Shown one piece after another: positions 26,054 through 32,492 of a DNA stretch of 32,492 bases. Both the position numbers and the translations under genes were made by a program. Origin of the DNA: DASPJR01 sp035628505 (GTDB taxonomy: Bacteria; Planctomycetota; SZUA-567; H5-PLA8); contig DASPJR010000137.1 in the NCBI GenBank assembly GCA_035628505.1, forward strand, positions 1 to 32,492, in the 5' to 3' direction. Each line of letters starts with the position of its first letter. Positions within the stretch are counted from its first letter, which is position 1. The notes beneath the pieces were generated by a model that saw only the letters and a program-made list of their open reading frames with translations, was not told the origin of the DNA and ran no database searches.

Positions 26054-28801
26054 ATGGCCAAGATTAAAATTACAGACGAGCTGGGCAGAGAACGCGTTCA
26101 CGAGCTGATCGATGATGTGACCACCATCGGGCGGGCTTCGGCGAACACCGTTCAGGTGACCGACGAGAAAGCCAGCCGCAATCATTTCCGCATCGAGAAA
26201 GACGGCGACAAGTACAAGCTCGTCGATCTGGGCTCCACCAACGGCACGCGACTGAACGGGCAGAAAGTTCAAGGCACCGTTTACCTGCGCAACGGCGACA
26301 CCATCCAGCTCGGCAAAACAATTTTCGTTTACGACGGTCCTGGGGAGGCGGCGGTCACCGGAGGCGATACGGTAGCGCTCGATCCAGTCGTGCTCGATGC
26401 GCCCAAGCCCGCGAAACCGGCCGACGGTCCGCGCTATGTGCTGCGCGTCCTTGAAGGCGCGAAAGCGGGAACAACGTTCGAGCTGGGCCACAAGCCTCTG
26501 ACGCTCGGCCGGCACGCCAGCAACACGATTCAGATCATCGATGACGCCGCGTCGAATTATCACGCTGAGGTCAATCGTGAACCCATCGGTTATGTGCTCA
26601 CCGATCTGGGCTCGACCAACGGCACGCGCATCAAGGCGAAGAACAAGACTGAATTTGAAAAGGTCGTAAAGTCACCGCTGGCGGCCGGCATGCAGATCAA
26701 GGTCGGCAAGACGCTGCTGGAATATGTCAATGTCGGCGCGCCCGAAGATGAACTGTTCGGCACAGTCGCGCTCGATCCGGCGCGAGCCGACGCCGCACCC
26801 GCGGAAACGCGGCGCGGCGCGCCTGTGGCGCTGCTGGCCGTGCTGGCGCTGATCGTAGCAGGCGGAGCGGGAGTTGCCGTTTGGAAGCTGCGCGGCGACA
26901 AGACAGCAGTGATCACGCCGCCGGCGGTTGAGAAAGTCGATACGAGCAACCGCATCGCGAACGGCGACTTCAGCCAGGGCACGGACGACCTGGGCAATCC
27001 CAAGGAATTCCGCATCGAACGCGGCACGCCGGATGTGAAAGTTGCCGTGGTAGCGGATGCCGACCGCAACGCAAAAGAGGCCGCAATTCAGGTGGCCGAT
27101 CCAAACACGAAGGTGGAACCCCGGACGCGGCTGGGCTTGCAGGTCAGCAAAGCCGGACGCTCGCCGTCGGCGCTGACGGCCGTCGAAACGAGTACGAGTT
27201 TTCCGGTGAGCGCGGGCAAAACGTATGAACTCGGCGGCTGGATGCAGAACAACGGCGACGGCCTGTTCGGCCTGCGCGTAACGTGGATCGCCGGCGACCG
27301 GACATACAGCGAAAATCCTGTCGTGCTCAAAGACACGCAGGAGTGGAAAGAAAAGCTCGCGCTGGTCACGCCGCCCCCATGGGCTCAGCGCGCCAAGGCC
27401 GGCATTTTCGTACAGGGCAAGGAAGGAAAGGCCTGCTTCGACGATCTGCGCTTCATCGAAAAGGGAGCCAGCGCCGGTACTGCCGCGCCGGCCGTGAAGT
27501 TCCAGGGCATCAGCCTCTCGTTTGAAGGCACCAAAGGCGTTTTCTCCGTGAGCTCCCAGGGAGACCGCGTGGTGGAGGACGCCATGTTGCTGCTGGTCAC
27601 GCCGGACGGCGGCGCGACATCGGACCTGGCCAGCGCGGTTGAACCACAGACGACGCAGGACGCTTCAAAAGCCGCTGTCGATGGAAAAATTTACGATTTT
27701 GCCATGCAGGATCTGACCAACTACCGCCTGCAGGCACAGCCGGGCGCCACGGGTGTCGAGCTGCGCGTCGCCGTGGATAATGCTGGCGACACAGCCAGCC
27801 GTCCGCAGCTGCGCTTCTATGTCACCGGTGCCGTCGGGCAGGGCGATGTGGAAATCGCGCGCGCCGGAAACGTGACCGAGCGGATGCTCTCGGCCGATTC
27901 TGAAAAATCATTCACCGACGTCCAGGAAGTCCTCTTCAATGCCGGCAAAGCGCCGCAGTTCGACCTGGCCTTCACTAAACCGGCACATGTCGAGATCCGC
28001 CGCGAAGGCACGCGCCGCAAAGTTGTGATTCAGTTCAAAGGCGATGTCCAGGTGGCGCTGGCGCCCGAAAGCATACTGCGCAAGCAGCAGATGCAGGCGG
28101 CCGTAGGCGATCTGCAGCGGGCGATGGATGCGCGCAAATGGGGCGAGGCCGAAGGAAAGATCAAGGCATTGAAGGAGAACTACGGAGCGCTCTTCCCGCA
28201 GGCGCAGTCCGAAGCGCAGAAAGCAGCTGACGTCCTCGAGGCCGCGCGCAAGGCCGCGCAGGTCGAGATCAACAGCGGCTTTGACGCGCTGAAGGCCGGG
28301 CAGTCCGCCGCGGCGGTGAATGCGCTGAAGGACACGATCAACCGCCACGCGCAGGCCTGGGCCGGAAGTTCGCACGAAGCCGAGTTCACCGACAAGCTCA
28401 AGCTCGCCGATGAGGTCGCCAAAGCCGGCGACAGCACTAAAGCCGAAGAGCAGGCTGAAAAAATGTACGGCGAAGCCGAACGCTACTTCAACATCAAAGC
28501 TTATCCCGTGGCGATCTCGATCCTGAGGAAGCGCATTCTAGAAGATCCAACCGGACAGAAAACAAAGGTCGTCGATAAGGCGAAGGAATTGCTCGCCAAA
28601 GCCGAGGCAGCTGATCAGCGCGCGCAGGAGCTCAACGCGATTTCGGCGCGCCTGCGCGAGAAGAGCAAGAATTATCTGCTGACCAACGATTACAAGGGTG
28701 CGATCCTGGCCATTGAAAAAGACACCGAGTACCAGGCCAACCGTGCGGATCTGCAGGCGATCAACGATCTGCTGGCCGAGTGGAAAAAGAAAGCGCAGTA
28801 G
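26054..28801 (+). CDS. Tandem-FHA transmembrane protein with large extracytoplasmic part
   Basis: Two forkhead-associated domains, which bind phosphothreonine peptides, occupy residues ~1-97 and ~125-228. The phosphate-binding residues are present: GRASANTV, SRNH and DLGSTNGT in the first, GRHASNTI, SNYH and DLGSTNGT in the second. One membrane helix follows (256-277, APVALLAVLALIVAGGAGVAVW), so the FHA domains should be cytoplasmic and the rest outside. Residues ~298-475 look like a carbohydrate-binding jelly-roll (NRIANGDFSQG ... KACFDDLRFIEK), ~480-680 form another beta domain, and ~690-915 are helical, TPR-like or coiled. ATG 26054 is preceded by AGGTG; a GTG at 26048 is two codons earlier. 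TVALDP occurs after each FHA domain (residues 106 and 238). No Ser/Thr kinase is in the window. Repeat copy C follows its stop. Confidence 0.92.
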   Translation: MAKIKITDELGRERVHELIDDVTTIGRASANTVQVTDEKASRNHFRIEKDGDKYKLVDLGSTNGTRLNGQKVQGTVYLRNGDTIQLGKTIFVYDGPGEAAVTGGDTVALDPVVLDAPKPAKPADGPRYVLRVLEGAKAGTTFELGHKPLTLGRHASNTIQIIDDAASNYHAEVNREPIGYVLTDLGSTNGTRIKAKNKTEFEKVVKSPLAAGMQIKVGKTLLEYVNVGAPEDELFGTVALDPARADAAPAETRRGAPVALLAVLALIVAGGAGVAVWKLRGDKTAVITPPAVEKVDTSNRIANGDFSQGTDDLGNPKEFRIERGTPDVKVAVVADADRNAKEAAIQVADPNTKVEPRTRLGLQVSKAGRSPSALTAVETSTSFPVSAGKTYELGGWMQNNGDGLFGLRVTWIAGDRTYSENPVVLKDTQEWKEKLALVTPPPWAQRAKAGIFVQGKEGKACFDDLRFIEKGASAGTAAPAVKFQGISLSFEGTKGVFSVSSQGDRVVEDAMLLLVTPDGGATSDLASAVEPQTTQDASKAAVDGKIYDFAMQDLTNYRLQAQPGATGVELRVAVDNAGDTASRPQLRFYVTGAVGQGDVEIARAGNVTERMLSADSEKSFTDVQEVLFNAGKAPQFDLAFTKPAHVEIRREGTRRKVVIQFKGDVQVALAPESILRKQQMQAAVGDLQRAMDARKWGEAEGKIKALKENYGALFPQAQSEAQKAADVLEAARKAAQVEINSGFDALKAGQSAAAVNALKDTINRHAQAWAGSSHEAEFTDKLKLADEVAKAGDSTKAEEQAEKMYGEAERYFNIKAYPVAISILRKRILEDPTGQKTKVVDKAKELLAKAEAADQRAQELNAISARLREKSKNYLLTNDYKGAILAIEKDTEYQANRADLQAINDLLAEWKKKAQ

Positions 28802-28803
28802 CT

Positions 28804-28948
28804 TTTCCCTCTCCCCTCCGGGGAGAGGGCGGACACGAGCGCAGCGAGTGCCGGGTGAGGGGTAACCGCCTCTTGCAGGAGACGCGTTAACCCCTCATCC
28901 CGAGTTCGCTTCGCTCACGTCGGCCTTCTCCCCGCAGGGAAGAAGGGA
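28804..28948. repeat. Nested palindromic repeat, copy C (diverged 3' arm)
   Basis: The left arm is identical to copy B, but the right arm has changed from CCCTCT...AGAGGG to CCTTCT...AGAAGG, altering both sides of one base pair so that the terminal hairpin is kept, plus a bulge. It starts within three bases of the FHA gene stop codon and ends 36 bases before the hydrolase gene, so it may also act as a transcription end or processing signal. Confidence 0.82.
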
Positions 28949-28983
28949 TCTGCGCTCTACGTTAAATCTGGAGATCAATCGAC

Positions 28984-29853
28984 GTGAAGAAATCCCTGTG
29001 TGCACTGGCATTGCTGATCGCGGTATCGATTTTCGCGGGCGACGCGGCGCCGGCTTATCCCATCCAGACGGACATCGTGTACGGCCGCACGAGCGGCGTT
29101 GAGCTGAAGCTGGACCTTGCCGTACCCAAAGAAGGCGAAGGCCCCTTTCCGCTGCTGGTCTTCATTCACGGCGGCGGCTGGGCCGGCGGCAACAAGGCCT
29201 CTTACCACGGAGCGATCCGCGGCTGGGCGCAGAAGGGCTATGTCTGCGCGACCGTCGAATACCGCTTCGCGCCGGCGCATCGCTTTCCCGCCCAGGTTGA
29301 AGACGTGAAGTGCGCTGTGCGCTATCTGCGTTCGCGCGCGCGCGAACTGAAAATCGACAAAGACAAGGTCGCCGCAATCGGCGATTCAGCGGGCGGCCAT
29401 CTTTCGCTGATGCTGGGCCTGATGGACAAAGACGACGGCCTCGAAGGCAACTGCGGCTGCTGCGCGGATGAATCGAGTAAAGTCCAGGCGGTGATCAATT
29501 ATTACGGCCCGACCGATTTCACCGTTAAACACGAGATCGCCAAAAATCCTGTCGTGATGACGCTGGTCTCGAATTTCCTCGGCACCAACGATCAGACGGC
29601 TCCGGTCTTCAAGCAGGCTTCGCCGGTGACATACATCAACAAAGGCGACCCGCCGGTGCTGACCTTCCAGGGCACCAAGGACCCGCTTGTGCCCGACGAA
29701 CAGGCGCGCCATCTTCACGCGGAGCTCAAGAAAGCCGGCGTTGTCGAGAAGCTGGAGATCATCGAAGGCGGCGGCCACGGCTTCAGCGGCGAAGTCCGCC
29801 TGAAGACCGTGCAGATGACCGAGGAATTCTTGAAGACGCACTTCAAGAAGTAA
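28984..29853 (+). CDS. Secreted alpha/beta hydrolase (BD-FAE/esterase-lipase type)
   Basis: The gene starts with GTG, preceded by GGAG about ten bases upstream. Residues 1-24 form a signal peptide (KKSLCALALLIAVSIFAG). The oxyanion-hole motif HGGGWAGG is at 62-69, the nucleophile Ser135 is in GDSAGGH, Asp233 is in GTKDPLVP and His265 is in GGGHGF, so the catalytic triad is complete. The VCATVEYRFAPAHRFPAQVEDVKCAVRYLR segment is characteristic of the hormone-sensitive lipase/feruloyl-esterase-like (Abhydrolase_3/BD-FAE) families, which act on plant or other esters. A cysteine cluster (CGCC, 157-160) is unusual and may form disulphides outside the cell. The substrate is unknown. The next gene starts 12 bases later. 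Confidence 0.94.
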   Translation: MKKSLCALALLIAVSIFAGDAAPAYPIQTDIVYGRTSGVELKLDLAVPKEGEGPFPLLVFIHGGGWAGGNKASYHGAIRGWAQKGYVCATVEYRFAPAHRFPAQVEDVKCAVRYLRSRARELKIDKDKVAAIGDSAGGHLSLMLGLMDKDDGLEGNCGCCADESSKVQAVINYYGPTDFTVKHEIAKNPVVMTLVSNFLGTNDQTAPVFKQASPVTYINKGDPPVLTFQGTKDPLVPDEQARHLHAELKKAGVVEKLEIIEGGGHGFSGEVRLKTVQMTEEFLKTHFKK

Positions 29854-29865
29854 AGAGGAGGCCAC

Positions 29866-30228
29866 GTGCTCCCCTTCCGCCCCACCCCGGTACCCGAAGA
29901 GCTTGAACGCGTCATCGAAGCGTGGGAGAAGCTGACGCCGCGCGTGCGCGACGCGATCCTGGTGCTGGCGGGAGTAGTGAAGGTGGTTCCGTATGGAACG
30001 CTCCCGCATTCTAAACGCACCGTTCGGGGCGAAACACCATCGTGGTTATTGAACGCGCTCACCATGCTGAAGGATTCAAAGGGTTACCTCTCGGATCGAG
30101 AAATTGCCAAGCGCCTTGGCGTATCAAGTTCGACGCTGTCGCGCAACAGTGAGTACCGGCATGCGCGAAAGACGTATCTGCAGCCGATAAAAACCGTTGT
30201 TCGAAAGGGCATTCAGCGGCGTAAGTGA
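29866..30228 (+). CDS. Small helix-turn-helix protein
   Basis: The 120-residue protein begins at GTG with GGAGG four bases upstream, directly after the hydrolase. The N-terminal half (ELERVIEAWEKLTPRVRDAILVLAGVV) resembles short leader proteins found beside planctomycete integrases. The C-terminal half holds a helix-turn-helix: DREIAKRLGVSSSTLSRNSEYRHARKTY, with the recognition helix SSSTLSRN, followed by a basic tail. It is thus a likely DNA-binding regulator. An operator-like cluster of GCAACA sites begins about 45 bases after its stop, which could be its own or a neighbouring gene's control region. I see no integrase in the window. Confidence 0.78.
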   Translation: MLPFRPTPVPEELERVIEAWEKLTPRVRDAILVLAGVVKVVPYGTLPHSKRTVRGETPSWLLNALTMLKDSKGYLSDREIAKRLGVSSSTLSRNSEYRHARKTYLQPIKTVVRKGIQRRK

Positions 30229-30273
30229 GTCATAGCTTTTCCTTATTGGAACGACCACATCCATAAGCGTTGA

Positions 30274-30299
30274 GTGTTGCGCAACACGTAACGCAACAC
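30274..30299. promoter_or_regulatory. Operator-like palindrome GTGTTGC/GCAACAC plus an extra half-site
   Basis: A perfect 14-bp palindrome is at 30274-30287 and a further GCAACAC, in the same orientation as its right half, is at 30293-30299. A possible -35 TTGAAA begins at 30300, so the sites abut a putative promoter, though its -10 (CATAGA, 30325-30330) is 19 bases away, longer than usual. The same ACGCAACA word recurs at 30346-30353. Confidence 0.5.
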
Positions 30300-30345
30300 T
30301 TGAAATTTTCTATTCCGGTGGCGGCATAGACTTAGTCAAAAGCTG

Positions 30346-30353
30346 ACGCAACA
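30346..30353 (+). promoter_or_regulatory. Repeated half-site ACGCAACA
   Basis: The eight bases are identical to 30291-30298, 55 bases (about five helical turns) upstream. This spacing suits cooperative binding or DNA looping by one regulator. A TATAGTGT, resembling a -10 element, follows at 30362. Confidence 0.4.
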
Positions 30354-30475
30354 AAACGACCGTATAGTGTAAGTCTGAAGCTAAACGACTGACTGACCCG
30401 CGAACTCAACACAATTCTATTTACGATGCGGCGCGTGCGCGCACAGGCACAGTTCATTCAACTGGAGGAGTCATC

Positions 30476-31006
30476 ATGTCTGCCGAAAAGTGGGCCGCGG
30501 TTCCGGACTTTCCCGGGTACGAAGTCAGTTCGCGCGGACGAGTACGCTCATTCCGCGTGCCCAAACTCCTGCGCATCGAGGGCCAGGGGCGCGGGCATGC
30601 GTCGGTGTGGCTGATGCAGAACGGAAAACCGCGGCGGCGGGCCGTGCACCGCCTGGTGCTGCTCGCGTTCGCCGGCAGGCCGGCAGAGGGACTCGAAGCC
30701 TGCCACAACGATGGCGATCTGAAAAACAACCGGCTCGAGAATCTGCGCTGGGACACGCACCGCAACAACATGGCGGACAAACTGCGGCACGGAACGCAGC
30801 CGCGGGGCGAATCTCATCACAGTGCGAAGGTAAGCCGCAGCGATAGCCAACAGATTAAGAGGCTGCTGGCCGAGGGGAAGACTGGAGTTGAAGTCGCGCG
30901 GATCTTTGGCGTGAGCGGGACGACGGTGAGCGAGATCAAGCGCGGGCGGCACTGGACGGACTTCCTGTCTCACGCAAAGACGCGAAGCCGCAAAGAAAGG
31001 AACTGA
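30476..31006 (+). CDS. Free-standing NUMOD4/HNH endonuclease with C-terminal HTH
   Basis: GGAGG lies seven bases before the ATG. Residues ~4-45 match NUMOD4 (EKWAAVPDFPGYEVSSRGRVRSF), a DNA-binding module of homing-type nucleases. Residues ~55-105 are an HNH domain: the first His in AVHRLVLLAFAG, then CHNDGDLKNNRLENLRW with Cys-His-Asn-Asp, and the terminal DTHRNN. Residues ~115-165 form a helix-turn-helix (QQIKRLLAEGKTGVEVARIFGVSGTTVSEIKRGRHW). Such proteins nick or cut DNA and spread themselves or help phage compete. It is not inside another gene or intron here. The last codons (HAKTRSRKER) are encoded by the repeat-like DNA at 30972-31001, so the original C-terminus may have been extended by that repeat. 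Confidence 0.9.
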   Translation: MSAEKWAAVPDFPGYEVSSRGRVRSFRVPKLLRIEGQGRGHASVWLMQNGKPRRRAVHRLVLLAFAGRPAEGLEACHNDGDLKNNRLENLRWDTHRNNMADKLRHGTQPRGESHHSAKVSRSDSQQIKRLLAEGKTGVEVARIFGVSGTTVSEIKRGRHWTDFLSHAKTRSRKERN

Positions 31007-31018
31007 ACACGACTTCAA

Positions 31019-31051
31019 CACGGAGGCACGGAGGACACGGAGAGCACGGAG
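31019..31051 (+). repeat. Tandem CACGGAG repeat
   Basis: CACGGAG occurs four times in 33 bases, at 31019, 31027, 31036 and 31045, directly after the CACGCAAAGACGCGAAG-type sequence at the HNH gene end. This pairing of words is a known type of dispersed intergenic repeat in environmental bacteria (general knowledge). The rest of the 178-base gap before the acyl carrier protein gene shows nothing else I can name. Confidence 0.6.
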
Positions 31052-31184
31052 AAGGATCTTAAGAGAAAAGAGGATTGGCGGAGCCGAGCTATTGATGGGT
31101 TTGATAGGAAAATGATTTTTGATTGAGCGCTGATCGCAACATTGCATTCGTCTCACTTGCAAACCATCATGGAGGATTTGCAGG

Positions 31185-31472
31185 ATGGAACTCAACGACC
31201 GTACATCGCAGCAGCAGGTGGAGCAGAAGCTGATTACAATCATCTCGAAGCAGCTCGATGTTCCCCCGGAGAAGATCACGCCGGAGTCGGAGATTGTGAT
31301 CGGCGGCGAACTGCCGTTCGACAGCCTGGAGATCGCCGAATTTTACATGAACGCGGAGTCCGCCTTCGATCTCACCCTGAGCGACGACGCCCACGAAAAA
31401 GCGTTTCCCGGCGCTCGGCCGACTGTGCGTTCGGTGGCAACGCTGATTATGCGCGCGAGGAACCAGGTTTAA
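31185..31472 (+). CDS. Acyl carrier protein-like, orphan
   Basis: GGAGG (31171-31175) lies nine bases before the ATG. The 95 residues match an acyl carrier protein in length and helix pattern. The attachment site is Ser47 in FDSLEIAEF, the DSL motif to which phosphopantetheine is attached, and the surrounding acidic helix II is kept. The N-terminal LITIISKQLDVPPEKITPES is the standard helix I. No fatty acid, polyketide or lipid-modification genes lie near, so the acyl group and partner are unknown. The LPFDSLEIAEF sequence and extended acidic middle make it different from the housekeeping ACP, so it is likely a specialised carrier. Confidence 0.88.
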   Translation: MELNDRTSQQQVEQKLITIISKQLDVPPEKITPESEIVIGGELPFDSLEIAEFYMNAESAFDLTLSDDAHEKAFPGARPTVRSVATLIMRARNQV

Positions 31473-31484
31473 TTTTCCTGAGAC

Positions 31485-31792
31485 TTACTGATGCTGAATG
31501 TTGCTCATCAAGCCGTGATCTGCTGGGCGTAAGTTCTCTGGATTCTTTATAAAAGGGATATCCGCACAAGCATGGTGAAGGGTTTGGTTTTCTTTTCCTG
31601 CTCCAGCAGTTCAGCTTCATTTCGATGATGAGGAAGGCCTACGTAAAGTTTTACGGAGTGCGCGTTTTGGAATGCCAGCAGGATTGGAGCGAGATTAGTG
31701 AATTTTGCGTGCTCCTTGTCGACCGATCCGGCCCGGCCGCAGCCATTGAGAGCCACAGCGACACAGCCTAAGAAAATGATTGTGCGAAACAA
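31485..31792 (-). pseudogene. Frameshifted remnant of a small lipoprotein
   Basis: The start is likely TTG at 31792, six bases after GGAGG. A lipoprotein signal follows (TIIFLGCVAVALNGCGRAG) with the lipobox LNGC. The text VKLYVGLPHHRNEAELLEQEKKTK resembles a PVC family with the recurring LYEGLPHQ...ELLxxELKTK motif. That frame stops at 31547, soon after the motif, but the +1 frame remains open from about 31575 to a TAA at 31485 and reads DIPFIKNPENLRPADHGLMSNIQ, which fits the expected continuation (HGFPFY..P..L.P.D). One missing or two extra bases near AAAACCAAACCC explain this. The Cys-rich C-terminal end of the family is also absent, so the gene looks broken. Confidence 0.6.
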
Positions 31793-31816
31793 AGAACACC
31801 TCCGCACGCAAGGACT

Positions 31817-32492
31817 CTAATTTCCCAGTTTATTAAGTTGGGATCTAAATGACGGCAGATCCAAACCATAGGCGGAGCGCCGCGCCTGCAGGGCGGGGCG
31901 GATGATTTCCGCGCGGACGTCGATTTCTTTTTTGTAGAGCTCGCGCCAGACGGTGCGCGTGTTTTCCATCGGATCGCCCGGATTGTCTTCCTCGTCGAAG
32001 GCGGGGCGGTAAATATCGACGACGCGCTGCAAGGCAGTTTTGAGCTCGGCTTCCGTGGGATGACCGGTTTTTTGAAAAACGAGGTGGTACGCGCGGAGAT
32101 CCTTGGGCGCCAGGCGCTTGATTTTGGCGACGAGAATGTCGATGGGGTGAGGAAATGTGAGCGTTACGTTGTCACGCACCAGCGAAAAAGCGCGCTGCCG
32201 CCACGTAGGACTGGCAATAAATACGTTTTCCGGAACCTGTTCGATGTAGATCGCGGCATCGCCTTTTGCCAGACCAGCCTTCTTGATCGACGCAGAAAGA
32301 TCCTCGTCCGAAAAAATGTCGACATCACCGCTCAGGAAAGTGGAATCCAGGCCGAGCTGAATCGGAGACGAGCCAAAAATGGTTATTTCAAACGGCCGAT
32401 CTTTTGGCAGTGCCGCCAGGAATTTCAGCAGGACGCTTCCGGCCGGAGAATTCCAATCGAAAACAGGATTCCAGGCGCGATCAAAGGGAATC
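31817..32492 (-). CDS. Nucleotidyltransferase-like protein (5' end outside window)
   Basis: The frame is open from the window edge to the TAG at 31817, giving 225 codons without the start. The visible N-terminal part has the nucleotidyltransferase-fold pattern: FEITIFGSSPIQL, about 20 residues later GDVDIF with the two acidic residues, then HPIDILVAKIKRLAPKDLRAYHLVFQKTG, where a lysine-rich helix follows the core as in DUF6036/AbiEii-type proteins. It has no signal peptide in the visible part. Relatives include MNT/AbiEii toxins that add nucleotides to tRNA, and antibiotic-modifying enzymes, but function cannot be fixed without the start and neighbours. It lies beside the frameshifted lipoprotein in the accessory-looking right end. 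Confidence 0.8.
   Translation of the reverse strand, partial: IPFDRAWNPVFDWNSPAGSVLLKFLAALPKDRPFEITIFGSSPIQLGLDSTFLSGDVDIFSDEDLSASIKKAGLAKGDAAIYIEQVPENVFIASPTWRQRAFSLVRDNVTLTFPHPIDILVAKIKRLAPKDLRAYHLVFQKTGHPTEAELKTALQRVVDIYRPAFDEEDNPGDPMENTRTVWRELYKKEIDVRAEIIRPALQARRSAYGLDLPSFRSQLNKLGN

Noticed and set aside
23498..28948. Three palindromic repeats as a CRISPR array
   Set aside because: Copies are ~140 bp, 1.4-3.7 kb apart and separated by genes; there are no short spacers or cas genes.
31019..31051. CACGGAG units as a CRISPR or tandem-repeat gene
   Set aside because: Units are seven bases with one- or two-base spacing, so too short for either.

Overview
The window looks like part of a bacterial chromosome from the PVC superphylum, most likely a planctomycete. 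This is inferred from gene content, not from a marker gene. The supporting signs are a secreted PQQ-type propeller protein with a SWPQWRGP start, WD40 repeats joined to a short helical FQER module, an S41 protease carrying HEAT repeats, a PA14/LamG secreted protein, a tandem-FHA membrane protein, a pseudopilin-like protein, and a small protein whose N-terminus resembles planctomycete integrase-associated ORFs. The sequence is GC-rich. I saw no rRNA, tRNA, CRISPR array or intact insertion sequence.

Layout. Positions 1-7970 are all on the minus strand: a large secreted/lipolytic-looking PA14 protein (5277-7970), a small exported protein (4569-5198), a DJ-1/PfpI protein (4034-4555), a fused two-domain ABC permease (2306-3970), and a long PIG-L deacetylase running off the left edge (1-2286). 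Positions 8139-12470 are mostly housekeeping or metabolic genes: aldo/keto reductase, single-domain response regulator, HAD phosphatase, CHAD protein on the minus strand overlapping the HAD tail, and a DegT-type aminotransferase. Positions 12606-19708 hold plus-strand genes: HEAT-PDZ-S41 protease, PQQ-like propeller, UPF0126/TRIC channel, small membrane protein and WD40 protein. Positions 19721-24869 are minus strand: a 995-residue helical-repeat protein of unknown function, a pseudopilin-like gene whose start codon appears to have decayed to ACG, and a FIST protein. Positions 25195-29853 are plus strand: an unknown polytopic membrane protein, the tandem-FHA membrane protein and a secreted alpha/beta hydrolase.

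Three same-orientation copies of a ~140-bp nested palindrome (23498-23635, 25027-25164, 28807-28947) punctuate the FIST/membrane/FHA block, each sitting within a few bases of a gene boundary. Two other repeat types occur: ATGCAT-rich hairpin DNA (3972-3999 and 16325-16387) and GC-rich short hairpins after the S41 gene (14841-14957).

The right end (29866-32492) looks like an accessory zone: a small HTH protein, an intergenic region with a perfect 14-bp palindrome plus repeated half-sites, a NUMOD4/HNH endonuclease whose 3' end runs into repeat-type DNA, an orphan acyl carrier protein, a frameshifted remnant of a lipoprotein, and a nucleotidyltransferase-like gene cut by the window edge. I found no single clear multi-gene new system. 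The most promising leads are the repeat-punctuated FIST/FHA block, the operator-like cluster beside the HTH gene, and the 995-residue unknown protein.
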